Source: Smallanthus sonchifolius (taxonomy: Eukaryota; Streptophyta; Magnoliopsida; Asterales; Asteraceae). From it: a DNA stretch of 64,000 bases. Shown piece by piece: positions 1 through 11,905 of this stretch. Position numbers and translations under genes: made by a program. Numbering within the stretch: position 1 is the first letter of the stretch; every line of letters starts with the position of its first letter. The DNA is taken from the NCBI GenBank assembly GCA_023525975.1, contig CM042030.1, forward strand, positions 21,322,350 to 21,386,349, given 5' to 3'. The notes under the pieces are model-generated. The model had not been told where the DNA came from and ran no database searches. It saw nothing but the letters and a program-made list of their open reading frames with translations.

Positions 1-410
1 ATTCTTGAAAGAAATGAGTTTTCTAACAAAATGGTACATATTGTTGGTGGTTTTGGACTCGGGTTTTGTTCTTAGGCTCGGTTTCCATATAAGGAAATTT
101 TATTGTATGAGCCTATGTTAGATGATGTGTTTTTGAAGATTTGATGATGGATTATATTGTAGTAATGTTTATAGATGGATAATATGTGAAAACTTTGTTG
201 TCAAAAGTGTTGGATGATACATGCATGCTCATTTTTGCTATTTAAGGAAACTTTAATTTTGGGTTTCATGATAGATGTCATGTTTAGGGTGATTTAATGA
301 TGGAAAATGGTTGGATATGTATAGATAATGGATAATATTTGCAGATTTGCTACTTAGAACTTTTGGTCATATGAAAATTCATGATCGGTTCTATTTATGG
401 AAACTTTAAA
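1..410 (+). mobile_element. Old gypsy LTR E0, part 1
   Basis: AT-rich non-coding sequence that continues, once insertions A and C are removed, at 16242 and 29117 and ends at 30381 in GGGTGTGACA. That end resembles the LTR end of element G, so this is read as the left part of an LTR of a related gypsy family whose start lies outside the window. A GGAAACTTTA-like motif recurs here and in the later parts. No convincing gene is present; the short reading frame at 381-653 runs into the LTR of element A and is not a gene. Confidence 0.6.
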
Positions 411-1814
411 TGTCACACCCTGGGTTTAGGACACCCCGGGCGCGTGACCGAAGATTGGTACATGTTTCTTATTTTATCTCATCAGAGATTTATAAACACA
501 GCGGAATATTTTAATAACTCAGGATCTTTTCAAAAGACGGGGAATCTCCCCTTTCATTTTATTATAACAGGGATATACCCTGATATTAAACACAAACGTT
601 TAATTTACAAAACCAAAGTTTTACATGAGCCATTTCTTTCAACTGATATCTAGGGTGGACGTTCCCTTTTTCATGACATCATTTTCTTTGTCATCATATG
701 GCTAATCAAAATCAATTCACCCTTGGTTACCTGTAAAAACGTTAGAAAATATTTTATCAGTATAAACTGGTGAATACAAGTATATTGGAATCATAATCTG
801 ACAAGCGTGAATAAATAGAACAATTTGCCCATAGTTTCTGGTCAATTTACACAATCAATGGACTAACCACCTGCCACACCAGAGACCTTGGATATATTTT
901 TAGGTCTATGCCTTACGCTTTCGGCGATGGGCTTTACGAAAACCAAGGGTTCAACCCCTAGCCCTGTTATAGCATCTCATCTGTAACACGTGTACATATA
1001 CGTGACTTTATGGGCTGACTGCTATATAGTAAATCACCTTATGCAACGAATGGTTGTATAAATTCATTCAAGTCAGAGTATAATCAAAACCATTTTCAGT
1101 TTTGAAATCATTTTATAAAAATACAAGTATTCACCATGATAGAGTCTCGGCTTAGGAATCTTCTAGAGTGAGTGTCCTAATGGGCAGCGTCTCTGATTAA
1201 GAACCTTGCTTAGTTTTTCCAAATGAGCGTTTCCTGGCTTCTCGAGTATTTCTAGGATGATTCGGCACCTTGGGAACTTAAACGTACGAGTGGGAATGGT
1301 TTTAGGAAAGTGGAAATAGGGGAAATTTCTCTGAAATTCGATTTGTGATGTTTTGAATTTGAACGGCAATCGATTTCTATTTATAGGCTGATTTAGGGTT
1401 CGTAGCGGACCGTTATGGTGGCGGGTAGCGGTCCGCTACCACCTAAACCCTAAATAGTCAGCATGACACGTGTTGGTCTCCGAAGTTGCGGCGCAATTTG
1501 CGGCTAGCAGACCGTTAAGCTACAAGGTAGCGGTCCGCCACCCAACTGAGGTAGCTGTAGCGGACCGACATGAATCTGGTAGCGGTCCGCTACCTGTGAC
1601 ACGCGTCAGAAACCCTAATGATTCATCAGGGCACGTGTCATTCCCTCATTATTGCCTTTGGGACCACGTAGCGGACCGTTATATATATGGTAGCGGTCCG
1701 CTACCACCGAATTTTCATAATTTTATTTTTAGTCCCTGATCTTTAATGTATTTACACTTATGGTCTTTATATTTTTATTATTTTTGGGCATGGAAATATT
1801 TAAGAAATTTTACA
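411..1814 (-). repeat. 3' LTR of element A
   Basis: Direct repeat of 14862-16236. On the minus strand it starts TGTAA and ends GGGTGTGACA. A minus-strand TATA box TATAAATA lies at 1378-1385. The palindrome array at 1404-1710 is immediately upstream of that TATA box in the transcription direction, so it lies in U3. The purine tract just outside (1815-1830, minus GGTTGGGGAGAA) marks plus-strand priming. Confidence 0.92.
1404..1710. repeat. Palindrome array GGTAGCGG-T-CCGCTACC in LTR A
   Basis: Three perfect 17-nt units (8-bp arms, one central base) lie at 1424-1440, 1578-1594 and 1689-1705, with a near copy at 1526-1542. Half-sites of the GTAGCGGACCG type lie between them (near 1401, 1557 and 1668). 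The array is GC-rich in otherwise AT-rich sequence and abuts the TATA box of the minus-strand promoter. The function is unknown; dimeric transcription-factor sites or hairpins are possible. Confidence 0.85.
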
Positions 1815-1849
1815 TTCTCCCCAACCTTAGAAAAATCTCGTCCTCGAGA

Positions 1850-4800
1850 TTACTGGAACAGGTGTGGATACTTTTTCTTCATTTCTTATTCTAGTTTCCA
1901 AGTGTATTCAGGACCACGTCTAGAATTTCACTTAACTTTGACAAGTTTAAATCTTTTCTTTTTTAACTTTTTAGTCTGATGGTCTTCTATTTGAAGAGGT
2001 TGTTCTACAAATCTTAATTTTTCATTTACTTCTATGTCTTGTAGAGGCATTATTAAAGATTTATCAGCCAGACGTTTATGAAGATTAGATACATGGAATA
2101 CGTCATGTATTCCATTCATCTCTTCTGGTAATTCCAACTGATAAGCCGCCGGTCTAATTCATTTAATAATCTTGAAGGGTCCAACAAATCGAGGACTTGG
2201 TTTACCCTTCTTCCCGAATCGAACAACACCTTTCCAAGGTGATACTTTTAATAACACCTTGTCTCCAATGTTGAATTCTAGTGGCTTTCTTCTTTTATCA
2301 GCGTAGCTCTTTTGCCTATCTCTTGCTGCTTTTAATTGTTCTTGAAATTGAGCTACTTTGTCAGTAGTTTCCTGAACAAGTTCAGGTCCTGACAATTGGT
2401 TTTCTCCTATATCAGCCCAGCATACAGGCGTTCGGCATTTTCTACCATATAAGGCTTCGAAAGGTGCTGTCTGAATGCTTGTGTGATAACTATTGTTGTA
2501 TGAAAATTCCATTAGGGGTAGGTGATCATCCCAACTACCACCTAGGTCTATCACACAGGTTCGGAGCATATCTTCTAAGGTCTGAATTGTTCTTTCACTT
2601 TTCCCATCTGTCTATGGATGATAGGCAGTGCTCAAGTTCAAACGAGTTCTCATAGCTTCCTGGAAACTTTTCCAGAATCGAGATGTAAACTGACTATCTC
2701 TATCTGACACTATGGATAATGGCACTCCATGTAAAGATACAATCTCATTTACAAATAGACGAGCCAATCTATCCATACTGGAGGTTTCTTTTATTGGGAG
2801 AAATGAGCAGATTTAGTTAATCTGTCAATGATAACCCAGATAGTATCATTTCCCCGACTGGTTCGAGGGAGTTTGGTAATAAAATCCATTGTTATCATCT
2901 CCCACTTCCAAACTGGTATTTCTAATTTTTGCAGTAAACCAGAAGGTTTCTGATGTTCTGCCTTTACTTGGGCACAAGTAAAACATTTTGCAACATATAT
3001 GGCAATATCTTTCTTCATACCAATCCACCAGTAACTGTCATTTGGATTTTTATACATCTTGTCACTTCCTGGGTGCATCATGTATTTTGATTTATGTGCT
3101 TTTTCGAGTATTCTTTCCTGAAGATTTCCATTGATCGAAACCTAGATTCTTTTATTCATACGGAGTATTTCATCCTCTCCTTTAGTTAATTGTTTGATTA
3201 TGCTCTTCATTCCTTCTTGTTCTAAGTCTGCATCTGCTTGAACAGAATGTTGAGCATCTTTTATCTGATACATGAGATCTACACAAAGTTCAAGTCTGAG
3301 AGCACGAACCCGTTTAGGTTTCTCTTGCTCTTTTCTACTTAAGGCATCTGCAACAATATTTGCCTTACCTTCGTGGTAACATATTTCGCAATCATAGTCA
3401 CTCAAGATATCTAACCATCTTCTTTGTCTCATGTTTAATTCTTTCTGACCAAAGATATATTTCAAACTCTTATGGTCAGTATAGTCTGTAAATCTAACTC
3501 CATAGAGATAGTGTCTCCATAATTTCAGAGCGAAGATTATGGCACCTAACTCTAGATCATGAGTTGTGTAATTCTTTTCATTAGTCTTTAATTGACGAGA
3601 TGCATAGGCAATAACTTTGTTTCTTTGCATCAACACACAACCTAGACCGTGGTGAGAAGCATCACAATAGACTACAAAGTCTTTGTTGCCTTCTGGCAAA
3701 GCCAGTATCGGTGCATGAGTTAGTTTCTCTTTCAAAGTTCCAAAAGCTTCTCCTTGCTTTATTCCCCATTCATACTTTACATTCTTACGAGTTAAAGTAG
3801 TCAGAGGAACTGCATTTTTTGAGAAATCCTGAATAAATTGTCTGTAGTATCCTGCAAGACCCAAGAAACTACGGACTTCTGTCGGGGACTTAGGAATTTC
3901 CCATTTGGATATAGCTTCAATTTTGAATGGGTCTACTTGAATACCTTCTGCATTCACTATATGACCCAGAAATTTTACTTCTCTAAGCCAAAATTCACAT
4001 TTAGAGAATTTATCATACAATTTCTCTTTTCTCAGAAGTTCAAGTACTATTCTGAGATGATTTCCATGATCTTCCGCATTTCTAGAATAAATAAGTATAT
4101 CGTCAATGAAGACAATCACAAATTTATCAAGATAGGGTTTATAGATACGATTCATCATATCCATAAATGTGGCAGGAGCATTAGTAAGTCCAAACGGCAT
4201 AACTGTGAACTCATAATGTCCATATCTGGTTCGAAAAGCACTTTTAGAAATATCTCCTTCTTGAACTTTCAGTTGGTGATATCCTGATCGAAGATCTATT
4301 TTTGAAAAATAGCAAGCGCCTTGTAATTGATCAAACAGATCATCGATTCTAGGAAGATGATAACGATTCTTAATCGTTACTTGTTTAGTTCCCGGTAATC
4401 AATGCACATCCGCATTGTACCGTCTTTCTTTTTAATGAAAAGAATTGGAGCACCCCAAGGAGATGAACTTGGGCGGATGAATCCTTTCTCTAGTAATTCA
4501 TCTAATTGTGTCTTCAATTCTTTCATTTTGGTTGGGGCTAGATGGTGTAGAGCTTTGGCAATAGGAGCTGTTCCTGGTACAAGATTGATTTTAAATTCAA
4601 CTTCTCTTTCTGGTGGTATACCAGGTAATTCATTTGGAAATACATCTGCATAATCAGTTACTACCGGTACATCTTCAATCTTCTTTTCCTTTGTACTGGT
4701 AGAAATCTGCACCAAGTATGCAATGCATCCTTTCTGATGGTATTTACTTGCTTTCAGCATTGAGATGATTCCCATAGGTTGATTTTGTTTGTCTCCATAG

Positions 4801-5230
4801 ATTGTTAAAGATTTTCCAGAAGGAATCTGGATTTCTATGGCCTTTTTATCAAAAAGGATATGGGCTTAGTTTCTGGCTAACCAATCCATTCCTAAGACAA
4901 CATCAAATCTTGTTAATGTCATAGGTATTAATTGTACAGGTAAGATGTGTCCTGATATTGTGATAGTACAATCATTTAAGAATTCAGAAATTTTGATTAA
5001 ATTTCCTTCGACCGTCTCTACTTCATAGATCCTATCTAATGGAACTAAAGGCTTTTTCAATAGATTACAAAACTTATAATCTATGAAACTTAAATTTGCA
5101 CCAGAGTCAAATAATACTCTAGCATAATTATTATCAATGAGGAATGTACCAGTGACTGCATCTGGAACAGCTGCAGCATCACGAGTATTAAGTATGAAGG
5201 CTCATACATTTTTCTTGTTTTCTTCATTGG
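1850..5230 (-). pseudogene. pol of element A (protease, RT, RNase H, integrase), broken
   Basis: Decayed polyprotein of a Tekay-like gypsy element. The protease active site DSGA is near 5100, followed by the MDWL motif near 4870. RT blocks include RPSSSPWGAP, CIDYRELNK, MPFGLTNAP and FIDDIL (about 4700-4050). RNase H has YCDASHHGLG, TTHDLELGA and TDHKSLK (3670-3450). Integrase shows a zinc-binding HPGSDK...CFTC segment (3081-2980), the DRLTKSAHF and SDRDSQF blocks, and ALYGRKC near 2430. A degenerate chromodomain-like C-terminus ends at the stop at 1850-1852. Breaks: a frameshift after RELNK (about 4379), stops near 3142, 2811 and 2612, and two stops in the tail. It cannot make an intact polyprotein. 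Confidence 0.9.
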
Positions 5231-6357
5231 CTTTTGCCCTATTAGATCCTGCCTTATTAAGCTTTGGGCAGTTTGATTTAAAATGGCCAGTCTCTCCACA
5301 ATTGAAACTGGAAATATTTCTCTTTCTTGGGCAGTTTTAAAAAACACATGCCCGGCCTGCTTGCAAAAGTGACAATAAATTTTCTTGAAAAAGCATTCTC
5401 CCGTATGCCTTTTCTTGCAAATCTTGCATTCTGTGATAGAAAAATTAAAGCCTCCTTTGGCAGGCTGGCTCTTTTTTCTGCAAGAAGAATTATTTTTCTG
5501 GTTTTCTGTAGCCCTTCTGGCCACTTCTCTTGCCTTCCCCTCTTCTTGTTTTCTTATTAGACCGTCAGTTAGAATTCCTCCTAATTGTACGGCAGATGCA
5601 ATGGTCTGAGGCATAGTAGTCTTGACCATGTCTCTGATTTCTTCAGCCAGACCCCAAATATATCTTTTAATTAGATTAGGTTTGGGGTGGATAGATGTGG
5701 AACCAAACGAGCATACTCAAACATCTTGGAAACATACTCCTGATGTTTAGTTCCTTCCATACGGAGATTTAGAAATTTGATTTCTATTCTCTCTCGTTCA
5801 TTTATGGAACAAAATCTTTGAATTACCATCTCTTTGAATTCCTCCCATTCCATGGCATAGGCTTTATGTCTACCCATGGCTTGAACAATGGAATTCCACC
5901 ACTCCAATGCTTCATCTTTGAATAAGTTTGATGAATAAAGCACCATATCCTCATCAGCACATTTGCTGATGGAAATTATTAACTCAGTTTTCTCCATCCA
6001 CCTCAGGGTTGCCACTGCTCCCTCTTTTCCAGCATATTCCAAAGGTTTGCATCCTTGGAACGCACGGAACGTACATCCCTTTTTCCTCTTTCTTTTCTTG
6101 CTAACTTTTTTAGAATCAGAATTAGAATTATCCCCGTTTGAGCTATGATTTTCTTCACAATGATTATTTTTGGATTCAGCAAGTTTATTTTTCAATTTAT
6201 CTTCCTTCATGGCTTTAGAATTTTTGAAAGAGCTTCTTCTATTCCTTCTGTAACCATTTTTTTTATTTCTGCCTTTTATTGCAGTTGTTCAGAATTTTAA
6301 TTTTGAATTTGTTTGCTCTTGCCCCTTGTATTGTGAGAAGGGCCTTGTTTCGACATT
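5090..6357 (-). pseudogene. gag of element A, broken
   Basis: Starts at MSKQGPSHN on the minus strand. The capsid-like domain at about 6110-5671 contains FRAFQGCKPLEY, RWMEKTE, WWNSIVQ and the LVPHL motif. A zinc-knuckle region near 5450-5340 (CKICKKRHTGEC, then CHFCKQAGH) is damaged where the last cysteine is expected. Several in-frame stops near the start, and a frameshift between the two main frames at about 5640-5670, make it a pseudogene. It resembles the capsid domains of B and G, so all three belong to related gypsy groups. Confidence 0.8.
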
Positions 6358-6418
6358 CTATTCACAAGAGAAATTTTATTAATATTTGGAATATATATTA
6401 CAAAGATTGGAATGGAAT

Positions 6419-7596
6419 TTAAATATAACCCTGATTGCGGGCATTTTCTAGCATTTGTCTTAACGCTCTATTCTGGGTGTCTACAGATGCCAATCTATGA
6501 TTTTCTTTTTCTAAATCTACTACTCGTTCCTGTAAAGCTCTAATATGATCATTATAAGGACTTCCATCATTTTCTTGAGGATTGTGTATATTCGTAGGCT
6601 CATAATACTTATATGGCCTATTCAAATCTTCTCTTTCTTCTCCTTCAGGAACAGGATTGTTTTCGTAAGGGATTTCAGATAGTCCCTAATAATAATAAGG
6701 ATTATAATATGGACTTTTTCCATAATTAGGATTTCGACTCGCAGCTGTAATAGCATAATGAAAACTGACGGAAGGTATATAAGGATTTGTCGGAGGAGTT
6801 AATTCTCCTAAGCTTTGATATGTACTTCCTGTATGTTTTGAACTTGTTTCAGTCCCTAAATCCGTCTCATTTTTAAGCTGAAATTCATATCCAGGTGGAG
6901 CATATTTTTGAACATAGAAGGGACATTTTCCTTTTCCAGTCATCTAAACAGGACAAAATACTTTTATTTATAATTTGTATTTTACATACTAAAATAGTAA
7001 ATTATAATATTTATTATATTTAGTAGACTAGGGTGGTTATCGTTCCAGAGTAGTACCTCCAACTTTAATGTTCCCAGGAAAGAATGACGGGTCAAGAAGA
7101 GATTTATACACCATTCTTTCCTTAGACAGAACATCTCAGTTTGCCAGATAACTACATACCGTTCGGATGGTTACCCATACGTCTAGTTATTTTATTCTTT
7201 CTTTTTATCTTTTCTTTTATTTTTCTTTTCTTTTTCATTCTCTGGTTGATGAACCCTTTCCTTGAGCTGGTGATTCTTTCTTGACTTCATCAGTTTCTCT
7301 TAAGGCACGATCAAGGTATTCTATGGGTGTTCCAAGATGAGCTGAAGAGTATTTATACTGAGAAGGGGGTTCACGGATACCAAATAATATGTCGTTAAAC
7401 ATATTATGGTATGGATCTTCAGGACCATCAACTAGTTCTTCAATGTATTCCTCTAACATTTTTGGAAGAGTATGAGGATTTTCTTCACCAATTGGATATA
7501 GTATGGGTCTTGAGTTTCTATTTCAAGTTCTGCTTCCACATGTATTTCTTGGTATACCTCTTCCATTTCTTCTGTAGACACATGCACATGCTTGGT
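6419..7596 (-). pseudogene. Upstream extra ORF (ORF0) of element A, 3' part
   Basis: Between the primer site and gag lies an extra coding-like region on the minus strand. Visible segments are MLEEYIEELVDGPEDPYHN (from 7459), MTGKGKCPFYVQKYAPPGY (from 6943) and a charged, coiled-coil-like stretch with LQERVVDLEKENHRL (6550-6480), ending at the stop at 6419. One in-frame stop lies near 6686 and a non-coding gap at about 6944-7234 could be an intron or decay. Its 5' part is at 14366-14670, beyond inserted element B. I do not recognise a family. Confidence 0.5.
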
Positions 7597-8098
7597 TGTA
7601 ACATCCCGAGTTTTAGAGCACGAGAGAATTCACGAGGAATTAAAACTTAAATAAAAAGAAAGGAAGCGGGCTTGGGCCGGGGTGTATGGGCCGAAAGGGG
7701 CAAGGGTCGGGCCCTTATAAGCCTCAAGATCAGCCAAAAGCTATCATTTCCATCCTCATTTCCGGATTTTAGAGAGAAAGTGAGAGAGATTCTAGAGAGA
7801 GAAAGTCCCGGTTTTCGGATTAGAGCTTCAAGGATCGTTAGCAAGAGTCTCATGAGTGTTTAGCAACAAAAAGGAAGTGATTACAGGTAACCGATTCTCC
7901 TAGATCTGAGTTTTAGTTCGTTTTTGGGTTTTTCGGGTTTTGGGTAAAAAGGTTATGTTTAATCAGATGAAACGGAAAGATAAGCATAGATTTGAGTTCC
8001 TTAATGGAAAACGAGCGTTTTGAATGCAAACAGGTTCGGGATCTTGAAGTGATCAGACCCGAATGTGAAAGTTAGGGTTTTTCGCCAAGAACAGGTCG

Positions 8099-8284
8099 TG
8101 CGCACTTGCTAAGTGCGCACAGAGCAGGTCCTGCGCACTTGCTAAGTGCGCAGGAAGAGGGACCTGCGCACTTGTTAAGTGCGCAGGAAGGAAAGCCTGC
8201 GCACTTGCTAAGTGCGCAGGAAGGGAAGAATGCGCACTTGCTAAGTGCGCAGGAGGCAGAGTCTGCGCACTTGCTAAGTGCGCA
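8099..8284. repeat. Six 33-bp units, each with a 21-nt palindrome
   Basis: Unit starts at 8099, 8132, 8165, 8198, 8231 and 8264, exactly 33 bp apart. Each holds 9-bp arms TGCGCACTT and AAGTGCGCA around GCT (GTT in the third), followed by a variable 12-nt spacer. Because 33 is a multiple of three, both strands read open through it (AHLLSAQ-type peptides); those frames are a by-product of the repeat, not genes. Confidence 0.95.
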
Positions 8285-8556
8285 GGCATCAGGTCTGATT
8301 AAGTGAAGTCAGTATGTTAGAGTAGTTAAACCGTTTAGCGTCGAGTTAAGTCTGATAAGTGTCAAATTGTTATGATTGTTTAGATTGTGTGAGATCCAGT
8401 AGATCGTTGCAGCTTAGATACCATGTGAGTTCTAATCCCCTTTTTGCCTTCTTTAGGGGTGGTATGCATACTTAGTGTAAAGTGTTTATTATATTTTATA
8501 TATTGTAAACTGAAGAGAAAAGCTATGTTTTAGTGAAAGGTTTAAAAGAGGCAAAA

Positions 8557-9006
8557 GTATGTTTTCAGTAAAGTAAGATATATCATTTGGCAAGCGTTTA
8601 CTATATTTTCATATACATAAACAAAGGCATGATATATGTGCTAGTATGTTTTCAGTAAAGTAAGATATATCATTTGGCAAGCGTTTACTATATTTTCATA
8701 TACATAAACAAAGGCATGATATATGTGCTAGTATGTTTTCAGTAAAGTAAGATATATCATTTGGCAAGCGTTTACTATATTTTCATATACATAAACAAAG
8801 GAATGATATATATGATAAGCTATGTTTCAGTAAAGTAAGATATATCATTGGGCAAGCGTTTACTATATTTTCATATACATAAACAAAGGCATGATATATA
8901 TGATAAGCTATGTTTCAGTAAAGTAAGATATATCATTGGGCAAGCGTTTACTATATTTTCATATACATAAACAAAGGCATGATATATATGATAAGCTATG
9001 TTTCAG
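8557..9006. repeat. Five 87/88-bp tandem repeats in LTR B
   Basis: Repeat starts at about 8557, 8644, 8731, 8821 and 8909. The first units have an 87-bp period and a GTATGTTTTCAG start; the later ones have an 88-bp period and a TATGTTTCAG start. They are AT-rich and contain CATATACATAAACAAAGG. Non-coding. Confidence 0.93.
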
Positions 9007-9221
9007 AAAGTTTTATAAACAGTAAAGTGAACAGCTTTCCTTCGGGAATGAGTACCAGTTTGTAAAGGTCCTTGGGACAGATGTTACTTGTACAAGATGT
9101 CAGATATGGGTTCCACCCATTAGTAAGAACCTTAGGGTTCGTTAACAGTTGTACAACTGGGATGAGTGACGGCGGTTGCTCGGGAGGTCCACGCAACCTC
9201 CCCTTAGCGGTATTGTCGGTT

Positions 9222-9550
9222 CATGGATGTAAGCCATGGGGGCATTGACCAGGGTATTGTCGGTTCATGGATGTAAGCCATGGGGGCATTGACCAGGTAT
9301 TCGTCGGTTCATGGTCGTTGACCATGGGGGCGGTACAGTAGTGACAAGGAATTGACGGATAAGCGGTATTGTCGGTTCATGATCGTTGATCATGGGGGCA
9401 TTGACCAGGTACTCGTCGGTTCATGGTCGTTGACCATGGGGGCGGTACAGTAGTAACAAAGAATTGACGGATAAGCGGTATTGTCGGTTCATGATCGTTG
9501 ATCATGGGGGCATTGACCAGGTACTTGTCGGTTCATGGATGTAAGCCATG
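9222..9550. repeat. Seven CATG...CATG hairpin repeats in LTR B
   Basis: Hairpin cores lie at 9222, 9266, 9310, 9378, 9422, 9490 and 9534 inside repeats beginning TGTCGGTT. Three versions occur: CATGGATGTAAGCCATG, CATGGTC-GTT-GACCATG and CATGATC-GTT-GATCATG. The last two differ by a paired G/C to A/T change that preserves the stem. Confidence 0.9.
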
Positions 9551-10057
9551 AGGGCAGTACAGTAAAGAGGAATTGACGGTTTATTATACGTTTTAAACTG
9601 TTTGAAAAGTAAAGTGTGTTAAGTTAGCCTTAATGGCAGTATATATGTTTGAAAAGTAAAGTGTCAAGTTTAGCCTTAATGGCAGTATATGTGTTTTAGT
9701 AAATCTTTTGTAAAATTGATTTAAAGTAAACGTTAGAACTCACTCAGCGTTGCTGATTTTTAGTATGCATATCAGTTAAGTGTAGGTGGCAGTAGATGGA
9801 AGTGGATGCTTGGCTTGGCGAGAAGAGTTACCCGAAGACTAGCAGTTGGCATCCTGTTATGTTTTCTTTTGATTATGTTGATTAAGACAAGTTTCAGTTG
9901 TATTTGACAAGTTATGTTTAGACATGTTATGTTTTCCGCTGCATATGTAGAGATTTAAATCGTTTCCGCTGGGTAATGTATGTCTTATGTTTAAAGTGCT
10001 ATGTGTTGATGAATAAATCCAATACGTGAGGTCCCCTGGGATTGGGGCCTCACAAGT

Positions 10058-10071
10058 TGGTATCAGAGCCA
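10058..10071 (+). promoter_or_regulatory. Primer-binding site of element B
   Basis: TGGTATCAGAGCCA lies four bases after the end of the 5' LTR. It matches the usual plant retrotransposon site complementary to the 3' end of initiator tRNA-Met. Confidence 0.93.
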
Positions 10072-10382
10072 TAGTTTGAGAGATTTGGACATCCCCGATG
10101 TCCAGACTTAAACTGAGAATGGGACAAGAAGCGGATGCCAGTACGGGTAACTCAAGCCAAAGCATCAGAAGCGTATAGTAAGTAAAGTTTAACTTTTAGA
10201 GTGTCAAGATAAGAATAGAGGCTTTAGTGGAATCATGAAAGCGAATAAATGGAAAACGAGAAGTGATGTAATGGTTAATTGCAGATGGCCAGTGTATATT
10301 AACATCTTACCTTACTTATTGTGTTCTACATATTCCCTAGCATGGTGAAATTAAATCTTTGTTCTCTATCTTTCAGTTAGAA

Positions 10383-11639
10383 ATGGCTAGACGTGGAGGA
10401 ACTAGAGGGGGTGGAGGAGGAAGACGTGGTGGGCGTACAGGCCACCACGGTGGAGCTAGCACAAACCAAGTGATTGAAGGGAGTGTTCACACTACCCATA
10501 CTGATACGGTAGTCAGTCAGCACAATGTTGAACATGCGGCAGAAGAGGATCAGACATTCGAGTTCGAGCCGGCCGTGCAAGCAGCTATTGGCCGTGAGTT
10601 TACCCGACTGTTGAAGGAAACCTTACCGGCCATACTAGACGAAGCCTTGAGGAAGGCCAAGGAGAGCCCTAACACAACTGAAGAGCCTGTGGTGCTTCCA
10701 GCAATGGGAGGACCAAATCTAGTAGAAAATGTTGCACCGCCTGCTCGCGGCTGTGACTATAAGGCATTTCGGGGTTGTGATCCACCCGTGCTTACTGGGG
10801 AGAAGGAAGCATCAGATACCTTAGATTGGATTAACGGCATGGAGTCGACCATTCGTCTTAGTGAATGTCGACCGGAACAAGCAGTCATGTTCGCTGCAAA
10901 GTCATTGAAAGGAGAAGCAGCGCACTGGTGGGAAACTGTGAAACAGGCTAAGGGTGACCAAGCGATCGGATTGATGAGGTGGAGCGACCTGAAAGCGTTG
11001 GTAATTGAAAAGTTTTGTCCTAAAAATGAGGTCCACAAGGTGGAAAGGGAATTCTTGACTCTTCAAGCCGGACTCATGACTCACCGGCAATATACTTCAA
11101 AGTACAACGAGTTGGCACGCCTGGTGCCTCATCTTGTAACGACTGAGGAAAGGAGAATTCACTACTATGTTCAAGGGTTGCCTCCAAAGATACGTACCTT
11201 TGTAAAGGCCAACACACCGAGTACCTTTGAGTCGGTGGTTGTTCTGAGCGGAGTTGTCTATGATGACATTGCCTCTGAAGTCATTGCTGAAGCACCCAAG
11301 AAACAAGCAGCTAAGCGTACTGCTGAGGAACTCCAGGGTCCTAACGATAGGAGGGCAAGGGTAGAAGCAGAGGGTCTATGCGGTAAATGTGGGAGGAGAC
11401 ATGGAGGTGAATGTAAGGCGGGTCAGGTGGGATGTTTCAGGTGTGGCAAGTTTGGACACCAATCGCGAGACTGTCCGGAAAGGCCAAGATGCCACAATTG
11501 TGGGGGACAAGGACACGTGAGCAGAGATTGTAGGAAGCGCAAAGAGCCGGAAGCGGGAGGATCCGGAAAGGGTAAGGGTGCAGAGAAAGAACCTTACATC
11601 AACAAGGCCACAGCAAGGGCTTACCATATAACTCAGTAA
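10383..11639 (+). CDS. Gag polyprotein of element B (intact, 418 aa)
   Basis: Structural capsid/nucleocapsid protein expected to package element RNA into cytoplasmic particles. The chosen start MARRGGTRGG gives a basic glycine-arginine-rich N-terminus; an ATG eight codons upstream (10359) is possible. The capsid domain spans about residues 115-300, with CDYKAFRGCDPPVL, WINGMES, AHWWETVK, KFCPKNEV and LVPHLV. The C-terminus has three cysteine clusters: CGKCGRRHGGEC, then two CX2CX4HX4C zinc knuckles CFRCGKFGHQSRDC and CHNCGGQGHVSRDC. The frame is uninterrupted, unlike gag of A or G, in keeping with the young LTRs. No protease or RT follows; 266 bp separate its stop from the 3' LTR. Confidence 0.95.
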   Translation: MARRGGTRGGGGGRRGGRTGHHGGASTNQVIEGSVHTTHTDTVVSQHNVEHAAEEDQTFEFEPAVQAAIGREFTRLLKETLPAILDEALRKAKESPNTTEEPVVLPAMGGPNLVENVAPPARGCDYKAFRGCDPPVLTGEKEASDTLDWINGMESTIRLSECRPEQAVMFAAKSLKGEAAHWWETVKQAKGDQAIGLMRWSDLKALVIEKFCPKNEVHKVEREFLTLQAGLMTHRQYTSKYNELARLVPHLVTTEERRIHYYVQGLPPKIRTFVKANTPSTFESVVVLSGVVYDDIASEVIAEAPKKQAAKRTAEELQGPNDRRARVEAEGLCGKCGRRHGGECKAGQVGCFRCGKFGHQSRDCPERPRCHNCGGQGHVSRDCRKRKEPEAGGSGKGKGAEKEPYINKATARAYHITQ

Positions 11640-11905
11640 GGTACATTGCAACTCCTATTTATTTATCTTTTTACTATGGCGTGATCATGTTACTGAATCC
11701 TTAAGTGATTAGTTAGCCCCATCAGCTTAGAAGCCTTAGAACTAGATATATCCCTGAATAGATCCTCACCGGTAGTTAATCACAATGGCTTTCATGACTA
11801 AACTGCCTTGCATAGCTACGGTTTATGCCACCCATTCTGTGATTTGCTATCAGTGTAGCTTATGGCAGGTTTCGAGGACGAAACCTATTGTAAGGAGGGT
11901 AGACT
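11640..11905 (+). other. 3' untranslated segment and polypurine tract of element B
   Basis: Non-coding. It ends with TTTCGAGGACGAAA (near 11868) and the purine tract TAAGGAGGGT (11891-11900) just before the 3' LTR start TGTAACATCC at 11906. The same trailer-plus-tract arrangement follows pol in autonomous gypsy elements, so it looks like the retained end of a deleted pol region. Confidence 0.8.

Larger units (their letters stand above)
7597..10054 (+). repeat. 5' LTR of element B
   Basis: Promoter candidate CCTTATAAGCC at about 7710-7720, so U3 is only about 120 bp and most of the LTR is predicted to be transcribed. It contains three separate tandem arrays (33-bp palindromes, 87/88-bp repeats, CATG hairpins), each annotated separately. 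There is no credible gene in it. Confidence 0.93.

Noticed and set aside
8099..8284. Regular repeats and spacers resembling a CRISPR array.
   Set aside because: The spacers are only 12 nt and similar to each other, the locus lies in a plant LTR, and no cas genes exist; it is a tandem array.
8053..8306. Open frames on both strands through the 33-bp repeats (and the same at 12364-12617).
   Set aside because: They follow from a repeat length divisible by three with no stop in the unit; repetitive AHLLSAQ-type peptides in an LTR are not genes.
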